Source of the DNA: Nevskia sp964451925
Lineage (GTDB): Bacteria > Pseudomonadota > Gammaproteobacteria > Nevskiales > Nevskiaceae
DNA length: 64,000 nt
Direction of reading: 5' to 3'
Assembly (NCBI GenBank): GCA_964451925.1
Contig: CAYVKA010000010.1
Span: forward strand, 35,347-99,346
The translations under genes were made by a program, and so were the position numbers. This document shows, piece after piece, positions 1 to 8,826 of the stretch. The notes beneath the pieces were generated by a model that did not search any database, had not been told where the DNA came from, and saw only the letters and a program-made list of their open reading frames with translations. The first letter of the stretch is position 1. Each line of letters opens with the position of its first letter.

Positions 1-1
1 G

Positions 2-142
2 CGGGTGCAGGCGCTGGGCTTCAGCCTGATCTGGGCGGCCCTGGCGATCTACGCCGCCGACGGGCTGTGGCGTTCGCGGCGGCGCGGGCCGCTGGCGGGG
101 GTGTCTTCGATGGCGGCACCGGCGCCGGCCGAGACCGAATAA
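2..142 (+). CDS. C-terminal end of a probable EamA/RarD-like permease (5' truncated)
   Basis: Only the last 46 codons are inside the window. They form one hydrophobic segment (LIWAALAIYAADGLW) followed by a short Arg-rich, Ala/Pro-rich cytoplasmic tail and a TAA stop. The segment resembles the final membrane helix of RarD-type EamA transporters, which commonly end in a similar IW.AL..Y..D.LW pattern. The assignment rests on this short similarity alone. The gene converges on waaA, with a 66-base gap that shows no clear terminator. Confidence 0.45.
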   Translation, partial: RVQALGFSLIWAALAIYAADGLWRSRRRGPLAGVSSMAAPAPAETE

Positions 143-208
143 GAAGCGCCATCCCCGCACCGCCCCTGCCGCCGCCGGGCGCTGTGGAGAATGAGCGGGG
201 CATGGGCT

Positions 209-1462
209 TCACCCCTCGGCAATCCCGAGCAGGCTGAGCAGCCGCTTCAACGCGCCGCGATTGGCCTCGACCGCGGCCCGGCCGGCTTCGCCCATCCGCG
301 CACGCCGCGCCGCGTCGCCGAACAGGAGACCGAGCTGACGCGCCAGCTCGGCGGCATCGGCAACCGCAATGGCAGACTGCCGCTCCAGCAGCAGGTCGCG
401 CGCGGCGATGAAGTTGTGCATGTGCGGCCCGAACAGCACCGGCAGGCCCAGCGCCGCCGGCTCCAGCACGTTGTGCCCGCCCACCGGCGCCAGGCTGCCG
501 CCGACGAAAGCAAGATCGGCGGCGGCGAAGTAGGCGAACATCTCGCCCATGCTGTCGCCGAGGTACACCTGGGTCAGCGCCTCCGGCATGCGCTCGCTGC
601 GTTGCAGCCAGCGCAGGCCGGAATGATTCAGCAGCCTGGCGGCGTCGGCGAAGCGCTGCGGGTGGCGCGGCACCAGGATCAGGGCCGCGTCCGGCAGCTG
701 TTGCAGCAGTTGCCGATGCGCTTCCAGCGCGGCCGATTCCTCGCCTTCGTGGGTGCTGGCGGCGATCCATACCGGCCGCTGCGTCCCCAGGGCTTCACGC
801 ATGCGGTGTCCGAGGCGCAATTGCGGCTCGGGTACGCTCATATCGAACTTGATGTTGCCCATGACGCTGACCCTCGGCGCGCCGAGGCTGCGGAAGCGCC
901 CGGCGTCGGCCTCGCTCTGCGCCGCCACCTCGGTGCAGTCGGCCAGCACCCCGCCAATGGAGCGGCGCAGACGCGAGTAGCCGCGGAACGAGCGTGGCGA
1001 GAGCCGCGCATTGGCCACCAGCAGCGGCAGGCCGCGGCGGCGGATGGCGCGGAACAGGTTGGGCCACAGCTCGGTCTCCATGATCACCACCTGGCGCGGC
1101 TGGGCGCGTGCCAGGAAGCGCGCCACCGCGCCGGGCAGGTCATAGGGCGCGTAGCTGTGACGCACGCGCGCGCCGAGCGCGGCGCTGACCCGCTCCGATC
1201 CGGTGGGGGTGGTGGTGGTGACCCAGACGCGACCCTCGCCGTGGCGGCGGATCAGCGCCTCGATCAGCGGCAGCGCCGCCAGGCTCTCGCCCACCGACAC
1301 CGCGTGCACCCACACCGCCACGCCTTGCGCCGCGGGCACCACCAGGCCGAAGCGCTCGCCGATGCGGCGGCGGTATTCGGGTTGCAGGCGGCTCTTCCAC
1401 AGCAGGCGCAGCAGCACCAGGGGGGTGATGAGGTACAGCAGCAGGGTATAGAGCGCGCGCAT
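209..1462 (-). CDS. waaA: 3-deoxy-D-manno-octulosonic acid (Kdo) transferase WaaA
   Basis: Transfers Kdo from CMP-Kdo to the lipid A precursor at the inner face of the cytoplasmic membrane, the first step of LPS core assembly. The 417-residue length is typical. An N-terminal membrane anchor (residues 2-21) is followed by the Kdo-transferase N-domain with the SVGE motif (Glu59, the expected catalytic base) and TTTTPTGSE. A GT-B C-domain follows with GNIKFD and the GGHNVLEPA nucleotide-sugar segment near residues 320-335. It lies divergent from an LpxL-type acyltransferase 35 bases away, and both gene products act on lipid A. Whether it adds one or two Kdo residues cannot be read from sequence. 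Confidence 0.95.
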   Translation of the reverse strand: MRALYTLLLYLITPLVLLRLLWKSRLQPEYRRRIGERFGLVVPAAQGVAVWVHAVSVGESLAALPLIEALIRRHGEGRVWVTTTTPTGSERVSAALGARVRHSYAPYDLPGAVARFLARAQPRQVVIMETELWPNLFRAIRRRGLPLLVANARLSPRSFRGYSRLRRSIGGVLADCTEVAAQSEADAGRFRSLGAPRVSVMGNIKFDMSVPEPQLRLGHRMREALGTQRPVWIAASTHEGEESAALEAHRQLLQQLPDAALILVPRHPQRFADAARLLNHSGLRWLQRSERMPEALTQVYLGDSMGEMFAYFAAADLAFVGGSLAPVGGHNVLEPAALGLPVLFGPHMHNFIAARDLLLERQSAIAVADAAELARQLGLLFGDAARRARMGEAGRAAVEANRGALKRLLSLLGIAEG

Positions 1463-1497
1463 CGGCGAAGACTATTGAAAATGGAGTAGCGGGTAAA

Positions 1498-2436
1498 ATG
1501 CGGGCGATGGATTCCCTTCCTCCCCAACCGGTGCCGCGAGAGCTGTGGGCGCCCCGCTACTGGCCGGCCTGGCTGGGACTGGGCCTGCTGTGGCTGCTGG
1601 CGTTCCTGCCGATGCCGCTGCTGCGGCTGATCGGCGCCGGCCTGGGCGAGCTGTTCCACCTGCTGGTGCCGAGCCGGCGGCGCATCGTGCGCATCAATCT
1701 GCGGCTGTGCTTCCCCGAGCTGGACGAGGCGGCACGGCGGCGCATGGCGCGTGCGCACTTCCGCGCGCTCGGCGCCGGCTTCCTGGAGATCCCGCTGGCC
1801 TGGTTCGCCTCCGACCGGCGCCTGCTGCGCTGTGTCGAATTCGAGGGCGCAGAGCATCTGCGCCAGGCGCAGGCGGATGGCAGCGGCGTGCTGTTGCTGA
1901 CCGGCCACTTCACCACCATGGAACTGGGCTGCCGGCTGGTGCACCTGGCGGGCTTCCCCTTCCATGGCATGTACCGGCGCGCCGACAATCCGTTCGCCGA
2001 CTACTGGATGTGCCGCCTGCGCGAGGCGCGGCTGGGCCTGCCGATGGTGCCCAAGGAAGACCTCAAGCGCATCGTCAGGCTGCTGCGGCGGGGCGGACGC
2101 GTCTGGTACGGCCCGGACCAGACCATCGAGGCGGCCAACGCGGTGTTCGTGCCGTTCTTCGGCGAGCCGGTGCTGACGCTCACCGCCACCTCGCGGCTGG
2201 CCGAGATGGGGCGGGCCAAGGTGGTGCCGTATTTCCCGCAGCGGCGCGGCGGCCGCTACAAGGTGGTATTCAAGCCGGCACTGGAGCATTTTCCGGGCGG
2301 CGACGATGCGGCCGATGCGGCGCGCGTCAACCGGTTGCTGGAGGACGCCATCCGCGCGGTGCCGGAGCAGTATTTCTGGGTGCACCGCCGCTTCAAGGAC
2401 GGCCCGCCGGGCCGGCGCGATCCTTACGCGCGCTGA
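1498..2436 (+). CDS. LpxL/HtrB-family lipid A acyltransferase (first copy)
   Basis: Predicted inner-membrane acyltransferase that adds a secondary acyl chain to Kdo-lipid A from acyl-ACP. The 312-residue protein has a hydrophobic N-terminal anchor (about 26-50), then the HX4E catalytic motif (His137-Glu142, in TGHFTTME) and the RR..NP..D and GPDQ segments typical of LpxL/LpxM. The adjacent waaA, whose product supplies the Kdo-lipid substrate, supports the role. An ATG at 1507 is an alternative start, and no convincing Shine-Dalgarno distinguishes the two. A second family member is at 24683-25567, so one may be LpxL and the other LpxM; I cannot say which. Confidence 0.88.
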   Translation: MRAMDSLPPQPVPRELWAPRYWPAWLGLGLLWLLAFLPMPLLRLIGAGLGELFHLLVPSRRRIVRINLRLCFPELDEAARRRMARAHFRALGAGFLEIPLAWFASDRRLLRCVEFEGAEHLRQAQADGSGVLLLTGHFTTMELGCRLVHLAGFPFHGMYRRADNPFADYWMCRLREARLGLPMVPKEDLKRIVRLLRRGGRVWYGPDQTIEAANAVFVPFFGEPVLTLTATSRLAEMGRAKVVPYFPQRRGGRYKVVFKPALEHFPGGDDAADAARVNRLLEDAIRAVPEQYFWVHRRFKDGPPGRRDPYAR

Positions 2437-2464
2437 AGGCGCGATTATTCTGCTATAGGTTCCC

Positions 2465-3562
2465 ATGCGCATCATCCAGGTCAACTCCCATTTCCACGGC
2501 GGCGGCGTCGACACGCAGACGCTGGAGCTGTGCGCCGGCCTGCTGGCGCAGGGCCACGAAGTGATGCTGGCGCTCAATCCGGGCGGCCGCTGGGAGCCGC
2601 GGGCGCGTGCGCTGCCGGGCCTGCGCATCGAGATCGTCGACGGCGGCAAGCTGCACTGGGGCCTGCGCCTGCGGCGCCTGGCGGAGCAATTCCAGGCGCA
2701 GGTGCTGCACGCCCACCACGGCCGCGACTACTGGACCACCGGCCTGGCCGGCAAGCTCGCCGCGAACAAGCCGCAGGTGGTGCTGACACGGCACCTGATG
2801 ACGCCGCTCAGCTCGACCAGCGCGCGCTACCTGCTGTGGCTGGGGCATGTCACCGCGGTATCCAGGGCGGTGCAGCAGAACCTCTTGCGCGAACTGAAAG
2901 GCGACCAGCGCCGCCTGCACCTGGTCTACTCCGGCGTCGATGTGCAGCATTTCAGGCCGGACACGGCACTGCGCAACCAAGGCCGCGCGCTGCACGGCTG
3001 GGACGAGACGCAACTGGTGTTTGCCGTGGTCGGCGGCGCCGGCCTGCCCGATGGCAAGGGCCAGCGCGAGTTTGTCGAGGCCGGCGCGCGGCTGATCCGC
3101 GAGTACCCGGATGTGCGGCTGATGATCGTGGGCGAGGGCGATCTGATCCCGGTGCTGGAGCAGCGCATCGCCGAACTCGGCCTGCAGCAGTCCATCCTGT
3201 GCGTCGGCTTCACCCAGAATGTGGAGCGCATCGCCGCCATGATCGACGTGCTGGTGCATCCGGCGGTGGGCACCGAGGCCCTGGGCCTGGTCATCTGGGA
3301 GGCGATGGCGGCGGCCAAGCCGGTGATCGCCTCGCGCCTGGGCGGCATTCCGGAGACCTTCATCGACCCCGACCACGGCCGGCTGGTGCAGCCGCGCAGC
3401 GTCGACGAGCTGTACGCGGCGATGAAGCTGTTCGCCGAGAACCCGGAGATGCGCCGGCGCGCGGGCACCGCGGCGCGCGAGTTCCTCATCGCCAACGAGT
3501 ACACACGCGAGGGACAGGCGCGCCGTTTCGCGGCGCTGTACCAGCAGATTCAGCCGGGCTGA
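2465..3562 (+). CDS. GT4-family glycosyltransferase
   Basis: Probable LPS-core glycosyltransferase of GT-B fold using a nucleotide sugar. The N-terminus has the glycine-rich loop HGGGVDTQTLEL (10-21). The C-terminal domain carries SGVDVQHF (156-163) and the EX7E motif (Glu271-Glu279) that binds the donor phosphate in this family. It starts 28 bases after the LpxL-type gene on the same strand and may be co-transcribed with it. Its 3' end overlaps the convergent GT9 gene by 13 bases. Sugar and acceptor are unknown. Confidence 0.85.
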   Translation: MRIIQVNSHFHGGGVDTQTLELCAGLLAQGHEVMLALNPGGRWEPRARALPGLRIEIVDGGKLHWGLRLRRLAEQFQAQVLHAHHGRDYWTTGLAGKLAANKPQVVLTRHLMTPLSSTSARYLLWLGHVTAVSRAVQQNLLRELKGDQRRLHLVYSGVDVQHFRPDTALRNQGRALHGWDETQLVFAVVGGAGLPDGKGQREFVEAGARLIREYPDVRLMIVGEGDLIPVLEQRIAELGLQQSILCVGFTQNVERIAAMIDVLVHPAVGTEALGLVIWEAMAAAKPVIASRLGGIPETFIDPDHGRLVQPRSVDELYAAMKLFAENPEMRRRAGTAAREFLIANEYTREGQARRFAALYQQIQPG

Positions 3563-4587
3563 TCCGCTTGGCGCGGAAACGCCGCCATCTGTTCCATCAA
3601 GGCGCCGGCGATGCGGGCGCTGGAAATTCCGCTCATGCCGCCCGGACTGTCCGCTTGCAGCGGACGCAGCCAGGGCACGTAGTGCATCGGCGGTGAAATG
3701 CCGAACAGCCCGACCGTGGGCACGCGGTGCGCCACTGCCAGGTGAAGCGCCAGGCTGTCGTTGCTGACGCAGCCCAGGCAGCGCGCCATCAGTGCGCTGC
3801 CCACGCGCAAGTCCAGATCCATGCCGGTGATGTCGAGCAGCCGCGCCGGCCCCGCGCAAAGACGCTGGATCTCGGCGGCGAGGTCGGCCACGTCGGCGGC
3901 GCCGAACAACACGAAGGAGTAACCGGGATCGGCGGCCCGCAGCCGCCCGATCAGCTCGGCGCACAGCGCCGCCGGATAGCGCCGCGCCGCAACCGAAGCG
4001 CCCAGACCCAGGGCGATCAGGCGCGGATGATCCTGCGCCAGTTGCGCCGCCTGCGCCTGCACCGCGGCGCTGTCGAACAGCGAGGGATAAAGCGCCTCCG
4101 CCGTGTAGCCGTGGCGCGCCAGCAGGCGCGGCAGCCAGGTGTGCGTGTCGGGGTGCGGCGTGCCGCGCTTCTGCACCAGCACGGAGTGCGTGAACAGCAG
4201 CGCATTGTGGAACTGGTGACGGCGCACGAAGCCGACACGCCGCGGCACCCGCGCGCTCAGCGCGGCCAGGGCGGCATAGGTCTTGAAGTTGAAGAAGAAC
4301 AAGGTGTGCAGGCCGAGCGAGCGCAGCAGCTGCGCCATGCGGCGGCGGCGCGCGCGCTTGTCGGGATCGCACTCGATGTCGCCGATGCCGACCACCTTGT
4401 CGATATAGGGCTGCGCCTCGAACAGCCGGTTCACCGCCGGCGGCAAGGGGTTGAGCAGGATCAGCGGCCGCCCCAGTTGCTGCGCCAGCGCGCGCATGAA
4501 GCCCAGGTGCAGCACCGAATCGCCGATGTTGCCGGAGATGTAGACGGCGCAGGGGCCCTCGGCGGCGTCCGCAGCGGAGCGCGCCAT
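3550..4587 (-). CDS. GT9-family (heptosyltransferase-like) protein
   Basis: Member of the ADP-heptose:LPS heptosyltransferase superfamily, 345 residues. The N-terminal GNIGDSVLH (19-27) corresponds to the G.(L/I)GD acceptor-side loop. The C-terminal CVSNDSLALHLAVAHRVPTVGLFG matches the donor-binding D(T/S)...H.A.A...P..G.FG segment, with Asn-Asp-Ser replacing the common Asp-Thr-Gly. The start codon overlaps the stop of the upstream GT9 gene in a TGATG junction (4585-4589), so the two are translationally coupled. It converges on the GT4 gene with a 13-base 3' overlap. It could act on heptose or another core sugar. Confidence 0.82.
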   Translation of the reverse strand: MARSAADAAEGPCAVYISGNIGDSVLHLGFMRALAQQLGRPLILLNPLPPAVNRLFEAQPYIDKVVGIGDIECDPDKRARRRRMAQLLRSLGLHTLFFFNFKTYAALAALSARVPRRVGFVRRHQFHNALLFTHSVLVQKRGTPHPDTHTWLPRLLARHGYTAEALYPSLFDSAAVQAQAAQLAQDHPRLIALGLGASVAARRYPAALCAELIGRLRAADPGYSFVLFGAADVADLAAEIQRLCAGPARLLDITGMDLDLRVGSALMARCLGCVSNDSLALHLAVAHRVPTVGLFGISPPMHYVPWLRPLQADSPGGMSGISSARIAGALMEQMAAFPRQADQPG

Positions 4588-5744
4588 CAGGTGGCGGCCG
4601 TGCGGTCGAGCAGGGCCAGCGCCGCGTCGAGCAGCGCGCCGTTGTCGATGCCGTTCAGCGCCGTGGGGCTGTCGCTCTCGCCCAGCACCGCGCGGTGCCG
4701 CGGCGGCGGCGGCAGGTATTCCAGGTTGTCGTGCTTGACGCGGAACCAGCTGACCGAGGGCGTATCCACCATCCAGGCCAGGTGCAGCGGCCCGGTGTCC
4801 CCGGACAGGTGCAGCGCCGCGCCGCGGATCAGCGCGCTGAGCTGCACCACGTCGAGCGTACCGACATGGACCTGCCAGGGGCGGAAGCTGAGGCGGCCGA
4901 GGATGGCCTCGACGCGCGCGCGCTCGCGCTCCGAGCCCATCGCGGTCAGTACCATGCGGTATTGTGGCAGCCGCTGATGCAGCTCCCCCAGCAGCCCGGC
5001 CATCTGCGCTTCCGGCAGCTGGCGCGCATCGTCGGTGGTGTTGGGGCTGATGTGCAGATAGGTGCCCCGGTCCGCCGCGCCGACGCCGGTGCCTTCCAGC
5101 GCATTGGCGGGCAACTCGATGTGGAAGCCGCTGTCGCGGGCGAAGCCGGCCTGCGCCAGGCACTCCAGCCACTGCCGGTACATCGGCTCCTGCTCGTAGC
5201 GGAAATCCATCACTTCGCTTTGCAGCCAGCGCCAGCCCACCTTGTTGTCCCAGAACGGGCGGCGGCCCAGGCGCTGGCGCGCGCCGGCGGCCCAGGCCAG
5301 CACGCTGCCGTGGTTGTTGCCGGTGAGGTTGATGGAAACGTCGTAGCCGCTGCGGCGCAGCGCGCCGATGTGGCGCAGCTCGTTCATGGTCAGGCCGGAC
5401 TTGCGCGTGGCGTAGGACAGGCGCCCGTCGATCCACGGCAGCAGGCCGAGCAGCGGCGTGTAGTTGCGCGCGGTGAGCACGTCGAGCTGCGCCTTGGGGT
5501 AGGCGCAGCGGATCGACCACAGCGCCGGAAAGCTGTGCACCACATCGCCGAGGCCGCCGAACAGCAGCACCAGGACCTTGCGCGCCTGCGCCGTGCGCTG
5601 CACGAAGTCCGGCCGGGCCCGGCGGTAGCGAAGGCCGGGGCGCGGCGGCATGCTGGTCGGGCCGCTGTTGGTCAGGTCCATGGAGTGGCGGTTTCGGCGT
5701 CCGCCTGCGGCGGTCTGCGCAGGCCGGTGTCTGTCGATGCGCAT
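4587..5744 (-). CDS. GT9-family heptosyltransferase-like protein
   Basis: Second GT9 protein of the core cluster. GGLGDVVHSFPAL (63-75) and SGDTGPLHLAW (314-324) are the canonical GT9 motifs, and the latter contains the donor-binding Asp-Thr-Gly. The start is uncertain. The first ATG (5744) gives 385 residues with a basic leader of about 50 residues not usual for the family; ATGs at 5681 and 5651 give shorter proteins, and none has a clear Shine-Dalgarno. It is coupled by TGATG to the next GT9 gene. It could be the second heptosyltransferase (WaaF role), which is otherwise not evident here. Confidence 0.83.
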   Translation of the reverse strand: MRIDRHRPAQTAAGGRRNRHSMDLTNSGPTSMPPRPGLRYRRARPDFVQRTAQARKVLVLLFGGLGDVVHSFPALWSIRCAYPKAQLDVLTARNYTPLLGLLPWIDGRLSYATRKSGLTMNELRHIGALRRSGYDVSINLTGNNHGSVLAWAAGARQRLGRRPFWDNKVGWRWLQSEVMDFRYEQEPMYRQWLECLAQAGFARDSGFHIELPANALEGTGVGAADRGTYLHISPNTTDDARQLPEAQMAGLLGELHQRLPQYRMVLTAMGSERERARVEAILGRLSFRPWQVHVGTLDVVQLSALIRGAALHLSGDTGPLHLAWMVDTPSVSWFRVKHDNLEYLPPPPRHRAVLGESDSPTALNGIDNGALLDAALALLDRTAAT

Positions 5745-5831
5745 AGTATGTCACGGCAAATCGGCGCAGGACGATGCACCATCCGCCCGCCCCGGAAGGA
5801 GCGGCAGCCGGGCATTTGCTATCCTTCCGCG

Positions 5832-6626
5832 ATGAGCGCTACGCCCGCCAACAGCAGCGCCGCACCCCGGCTGCCCAAGCTGTCCGTCATCCTCATCACC
5901 CGCAACGAAGCCGAGAACATCGCCGCCTGCCTGGAGTCGGTGGCCTGGGCGGACGAGATCATCGTGCTGGATTCCGGCAGCAGCGACGAAACGCCGGCCA
6001 TCTGCCGCCGCTACACGCCGCACATCAGCATCACCGACTGGCCCGGCTTCGGCCCGCAGAAGAATCGCGCGCTGCAACAGGCCACGGGCGAATGGGTGCT
6101 GTCGATCGACGCCGACGAGCGCGTCACCGCGGCGCTGCGCGCCGAGATCCAGCGGGTGCTGGCCGCGCCGGACGCCGACGCCTATGAGATGCCGCGCCTG
6201 TCCAGCTACCTCGGCCAGCCGATGCGGCATGGCGGCTGGTGGCCGGATCATGTCACGCGGCTGTTCCGCCGCGGCGCCGCGCGCTTCAGCGACGCCCGCG
6301 TCCACGAGACGCTGCTGGTGCAGGGCCGCACCGGCCGCCTGAGCCAGCACCTGGTGCACCATTCGTTCCGCCGCCTGGAACAGGTGATCGGCAAGATGGA
6401 TTCCTACTCGAGCGCCGCCGCCGCATCGATGGCCGAGCGCGGCCGCAGCGCCGGCCTCGGCAGCGCGGTGCTGCACGGCTTCTTCGCCTTCCTGCGCACC
6501 TATGTGCTGCGCGCCGGTTTCCTCGACGGCCGGCTCGGCTTCGTGCTGGCGGTGTCCAATGCCGAGGGTGCCTACTACAAGTACCTCAAGCTGGCCGAGC
6601 GCAGCGGCCGGCTGTCGAAGCCGTAG
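5832..6626 (+). CDS. GT2-family glycosyltransferase, WaaE/KdtX-like
   Basis: GT-A-fold glycosyltransferase of 264 residues resembling WaaE-type LPS-core beta-glucosyltransferases. It has LSVILITRNEAENI (17-30), the DSGSSDET donor-binding loop (47-54) and SIDADERV with the metal-binding DAD (93-95). PGFGPQKNRAL (71-81) and the aromatic GGWWPD..RLFRR segment are characteristic of the WaaE/KdtX subgroup, and the C-terminus has an amphipathic, membrane-facing stretch. It is divergent from the GT9 pair, with 87 bases between the two starts. The ATG at 5832 has a weak ribosome site, so translation may be inefficient or the start elsewhere. Confidence 0.85.
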   Translation: MSATPANSSAAPRLPKLSVILITRNEAENIAACLESVAWADEIIVLDSGSSDETPAICRRYTPHISITDWPGFGPQKNRALQQATGEWVLSIDADERVTAALRAEIQRVLAAPDADAYEMPRLSSYLGQPMRHGGWWPDHVTRLFRRGAARFSDARVHETLLVQGRTGRLSQHLVHHSFRRLEQVIGKMDSYSSAAAASMAERGRSAGLGSAVLHGFFAFLRTYVLRAGFLDGRLGFVLAVSNAEGAYYKYLKLAERSGRLSKP

Positions 6627-6647
6627 GCTGGACCAGGCCCGTCCTGC

Positions 6648-7610
6648 TCAGCCGGCCGGCTGCAGGGAAGCCGGCTGGCGCAGGCGCCGCACCTTGTCCA
6701 GCACCTCGCCCAGCGCGAAGCCGTTGACGCTGTCCGCGCGCGGCGACACCACCACCTCGGCATGGCTGGCCACCGGCGCCCACTCGGCCACCTTGGGCGG
6801 ATCGTTGAGATAGATGCCCAGTATCGGCTTGTCCAGCGCCGAGGCGATGTGGATCAGCGAGGTGTCGGTGCTGACGATCAGATCGACGCGCGCGCACAGT
6901 GCGATCAGGCGGCGCAGATTGCCTTCGGTGTTGACCAGGCGGCACTCCGCGCCGGCCAGCGCCGCCGCCTGGCGCGCTGCGGCCTCGGTGGCATCGGTGC
7001 AGCTCAGGCACAGCGTGGCCTGCGGCGCCAGGGCGGCCAGGCCGGCGATCAGCGCCGCGCCTTCCGCCACGCCGATGACCTTGGCCGGCACCGCGGAAAA
7101 CATGTTGAACAGGATCACTTCTTTGCCCGGCGGCAGTTGCCGGGCGAAGCTGGCCGGGTCGTCCAGCTCCATATCGAAGCTGTAGCGGGTGTGCAGCGCC
7201 CGCGCCCGCTCGCCGTAGATCAGGCGCAGCGACTCCTGGCACTTGCGCACCGCGTGCACATCGCTGCCGGGCAGGCGGCCTTCCTCGTAGAGGATGGCCC
7301 GGCGCGGCGCCGACAGGAACAGCATCAGGCGCGTCTTCTCGCTGCGGAAGCGTTCCTTCCAGGTGACGACGTAGTCGAAATGCTCGCGGCGCAGGGCCAG
7401 CGAGGTCTTCAGCGCTTCGCCCAGGGGCGGGTTCTCATAGCGCCAGACCTTGCTGATGCGGCGGTCCATGGCCCAGAAGCCCTCGGTGGAGCCGGAGGCC
7501 AGCACCTGCAGCTCGACCCCGGGGTCGAGCTGGCGCGCGCCGTCGACAAAGGCCGTGTTGACCACCGCGTCGCCGAGCTTGCCGTCGTGGGAGAAGAACA
7601 GGATTTTCAC
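6648..7610 (-). CDS. GT9-family glycosyltransferase
   Basis: Third GT9 protein, 320 residues. DGKLGDAVVNTAF (9-21) is the N-terminal GT9 loop, and VSTDTSLIHIASALDKPILGIY (about 246-267) is the C-terminal donor site, with Asp-Thr-Ser instead of Asp-Thr-Gly. It is more divergent from WaaC/WaaF than the two neighbours, so the donor may not be ADP-heptose. It is convergent with the WaaE-like gene (21 bases between stops) and divergent from the gene at 7777. Cytoplasmic or peripheral inner-membrane location is expected. Confidence 0.8.
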   Translation of the reverse strand: MKILFFSHDGKLGDAVVNTAFVDGARQLDPGVELQVLASGSTEGFWAMDRRISKVWRYENPPLGEALKTSLALRREHFDYVVTWKERFRSEKTRLMLFLSAPRRAILYEEGRLPGSDVHAVRKCQESLRLIYGERARALHTRYSFDMELDDPASFARQLPPGKEVILFNMFSAVPAKVIGVAEGAALIAGLAALAPQATLCLSCTDATEAAARQAAALAGAECRLVNTEGNLRRLIALCARVDLIVSTDTSLIHIASALDKPILGIYLNDPPKVAEWAPVASHAEVVVSPRADSVNGFALGEVLDKVRRLRQPASLQPAG

Positions 7611-7776
7611 GTTTGGGATGCGGCCGGCAGGCGCGGCGCAAGCGGATGGGAAACGCGCATGTTACCTCAAGGCTTTCGCCGCGAACCCGGCCGGCCTGGC
7701 GGAATTGCGGCGGCGGCGGACTTGATAGCATTGCACCCTTGCAGACCACCGGCGAAGCGCGAGCCCCTATACAACG

Positions 7777-8826
7777 ATGCGGATCATCTATTACTGCCCT
7801 GAAGCGGAATGCCCCAAAGGCGGCATCAAGGTGATCTACGCCCACTGCCGCCTGCTCAACCGCATGGGCGTGGCTTCCTACCTGCTGCACGAGCGCAAGG
7901 GCGGTGGCTGCCGCTGGATCTCCGGCGGGGCGCCGGCCATCACCGCGGAGGCGCTGCATCCGGCCGACCACCTGATCATCCCCGAGGTCAACGCCGCCGA
8001 GGTGGCCGGCAAGCTGGCGCCGCTGGGCCTGAAGTATTCGATCTTCGTGCAGAACGGCCACTATCTGCGCGAGCGCCACGGCAAGCTGCGCGACGAGGAC
8101 ATCGACCGCGCCTACCTGGGCGCGGAACTGGTGCTGTCGATTTCCGACAGCACCTCGGCGCTGATCGCCCTGCACTATCCGCAGGTGGCGCAGCGCATCG
8201 TGCGCATGGTCTGCTCGGTCGATCCGGCGCTGTTCCGCGCCGCGCCGGAAAAGTCGGAGCTGATCACCTACATGCCGCGCAAGAACGCCGAGCATGCGGC
8301 CGCGGTGGTCTATGCCCTGGGCAAGCGCCTGCCCCCGTCCTGGCGGGTGCAGGCCATCGAACGCCTGCCCGAGGCGCAGGTGGCGCAGCTGCTGGGCCGG
8401 TCGCGCATCTTCCTGTCGTTCTCCGACCTGGAAGGCCTGGGCCTGCCGCCGATCGAGGCCGCGCTGTGCGGCAACTACGTGCTGGGCTACCACGGCGGCG
8501 GCGGGCTCGAGTACTGGCAGCCGCCGAACTTCGAGACGGTGGAAGTGGGCCAGGTGGTGGAGTTCGTCGACAAGGTGCTGGCGCGCGTTGCCGCGATCGG
8601 GGCACAGCCCTCCACCGCGGCGCTGGAGCCGGGCATCGCCCGCCTGCAGCAGCAGTATTCCGAGGACGGTGAAAACACCGCGCTGCGGCAGCTGCTGGCA
8701 CGGCTGCAACCGGCGACGATGGATCAGGCGCGCGGCTTCAGCGGCGCCGAGGTGCGCGCCGCGCGCCTGCAAAAGCGGGCAAAATTCCGCGCATGGCCCG
8801 CCCTGGGCCGACGGAATCCGCGATGA
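7777..8826 (+). CDS. GT4-like glycosyltransferase
   Basis: Likely GT-B glycosyltransferase of 349 residues. The N-terminus MRIIYYCPEAECPKGGIKVI includes a Gly-Gly turn as in GT4 enzymes that act on envelope glycans. The C-terminal half has SFSDLEGLGLPPIEAALCGN with an EX7E pair (Glu219-Glu227). The last 35 residues are basic and low in complexity. Its stop overlaps the start of the next GT2 gene (ATGA at 8823-8826), so the two are coupled. The substrate is unknown, but position within the core cluster suggests LPS. Confidence 0.75.
   Translation: MRIIYYCPEAECPKGGIKVIYAHCRLLNRMGVASYLLHERKGGGCRWISGGAPAITAEALHPADHLIIPEVNAAEVAGKLAPLGLKYSIFVQNGHYLRERHGKLRDEDIDRAYLGAELVLSISDSTSALIALHYPQVAQRIVRMVCSVDPALFRAAPEKSELITYMPRKNAEHAAAVVYALGKRLPPSWRVQAIERLPEAQVAQLLGRSRIFLSFSDLEGLGLPPIEAALCGNYVLGYHGGGGLEYWQPPNFETVEVGQVVEFVDKVLARVAAIGAQPSTAALEPGIARLQQQYSEDGENTALRQLLARLQPATMDQARGFSGAEVRAARLQKRAKFRAWPALGRRNPR

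Noticed and set aside
3550..5754. A single 734-residue fused GT9 protein on the minus strand
   Set aside because: The frame is open by chance through the second gene because of high GC. The real proteins are two GT9 enzymes in different frames joined by a TGATG overlap.
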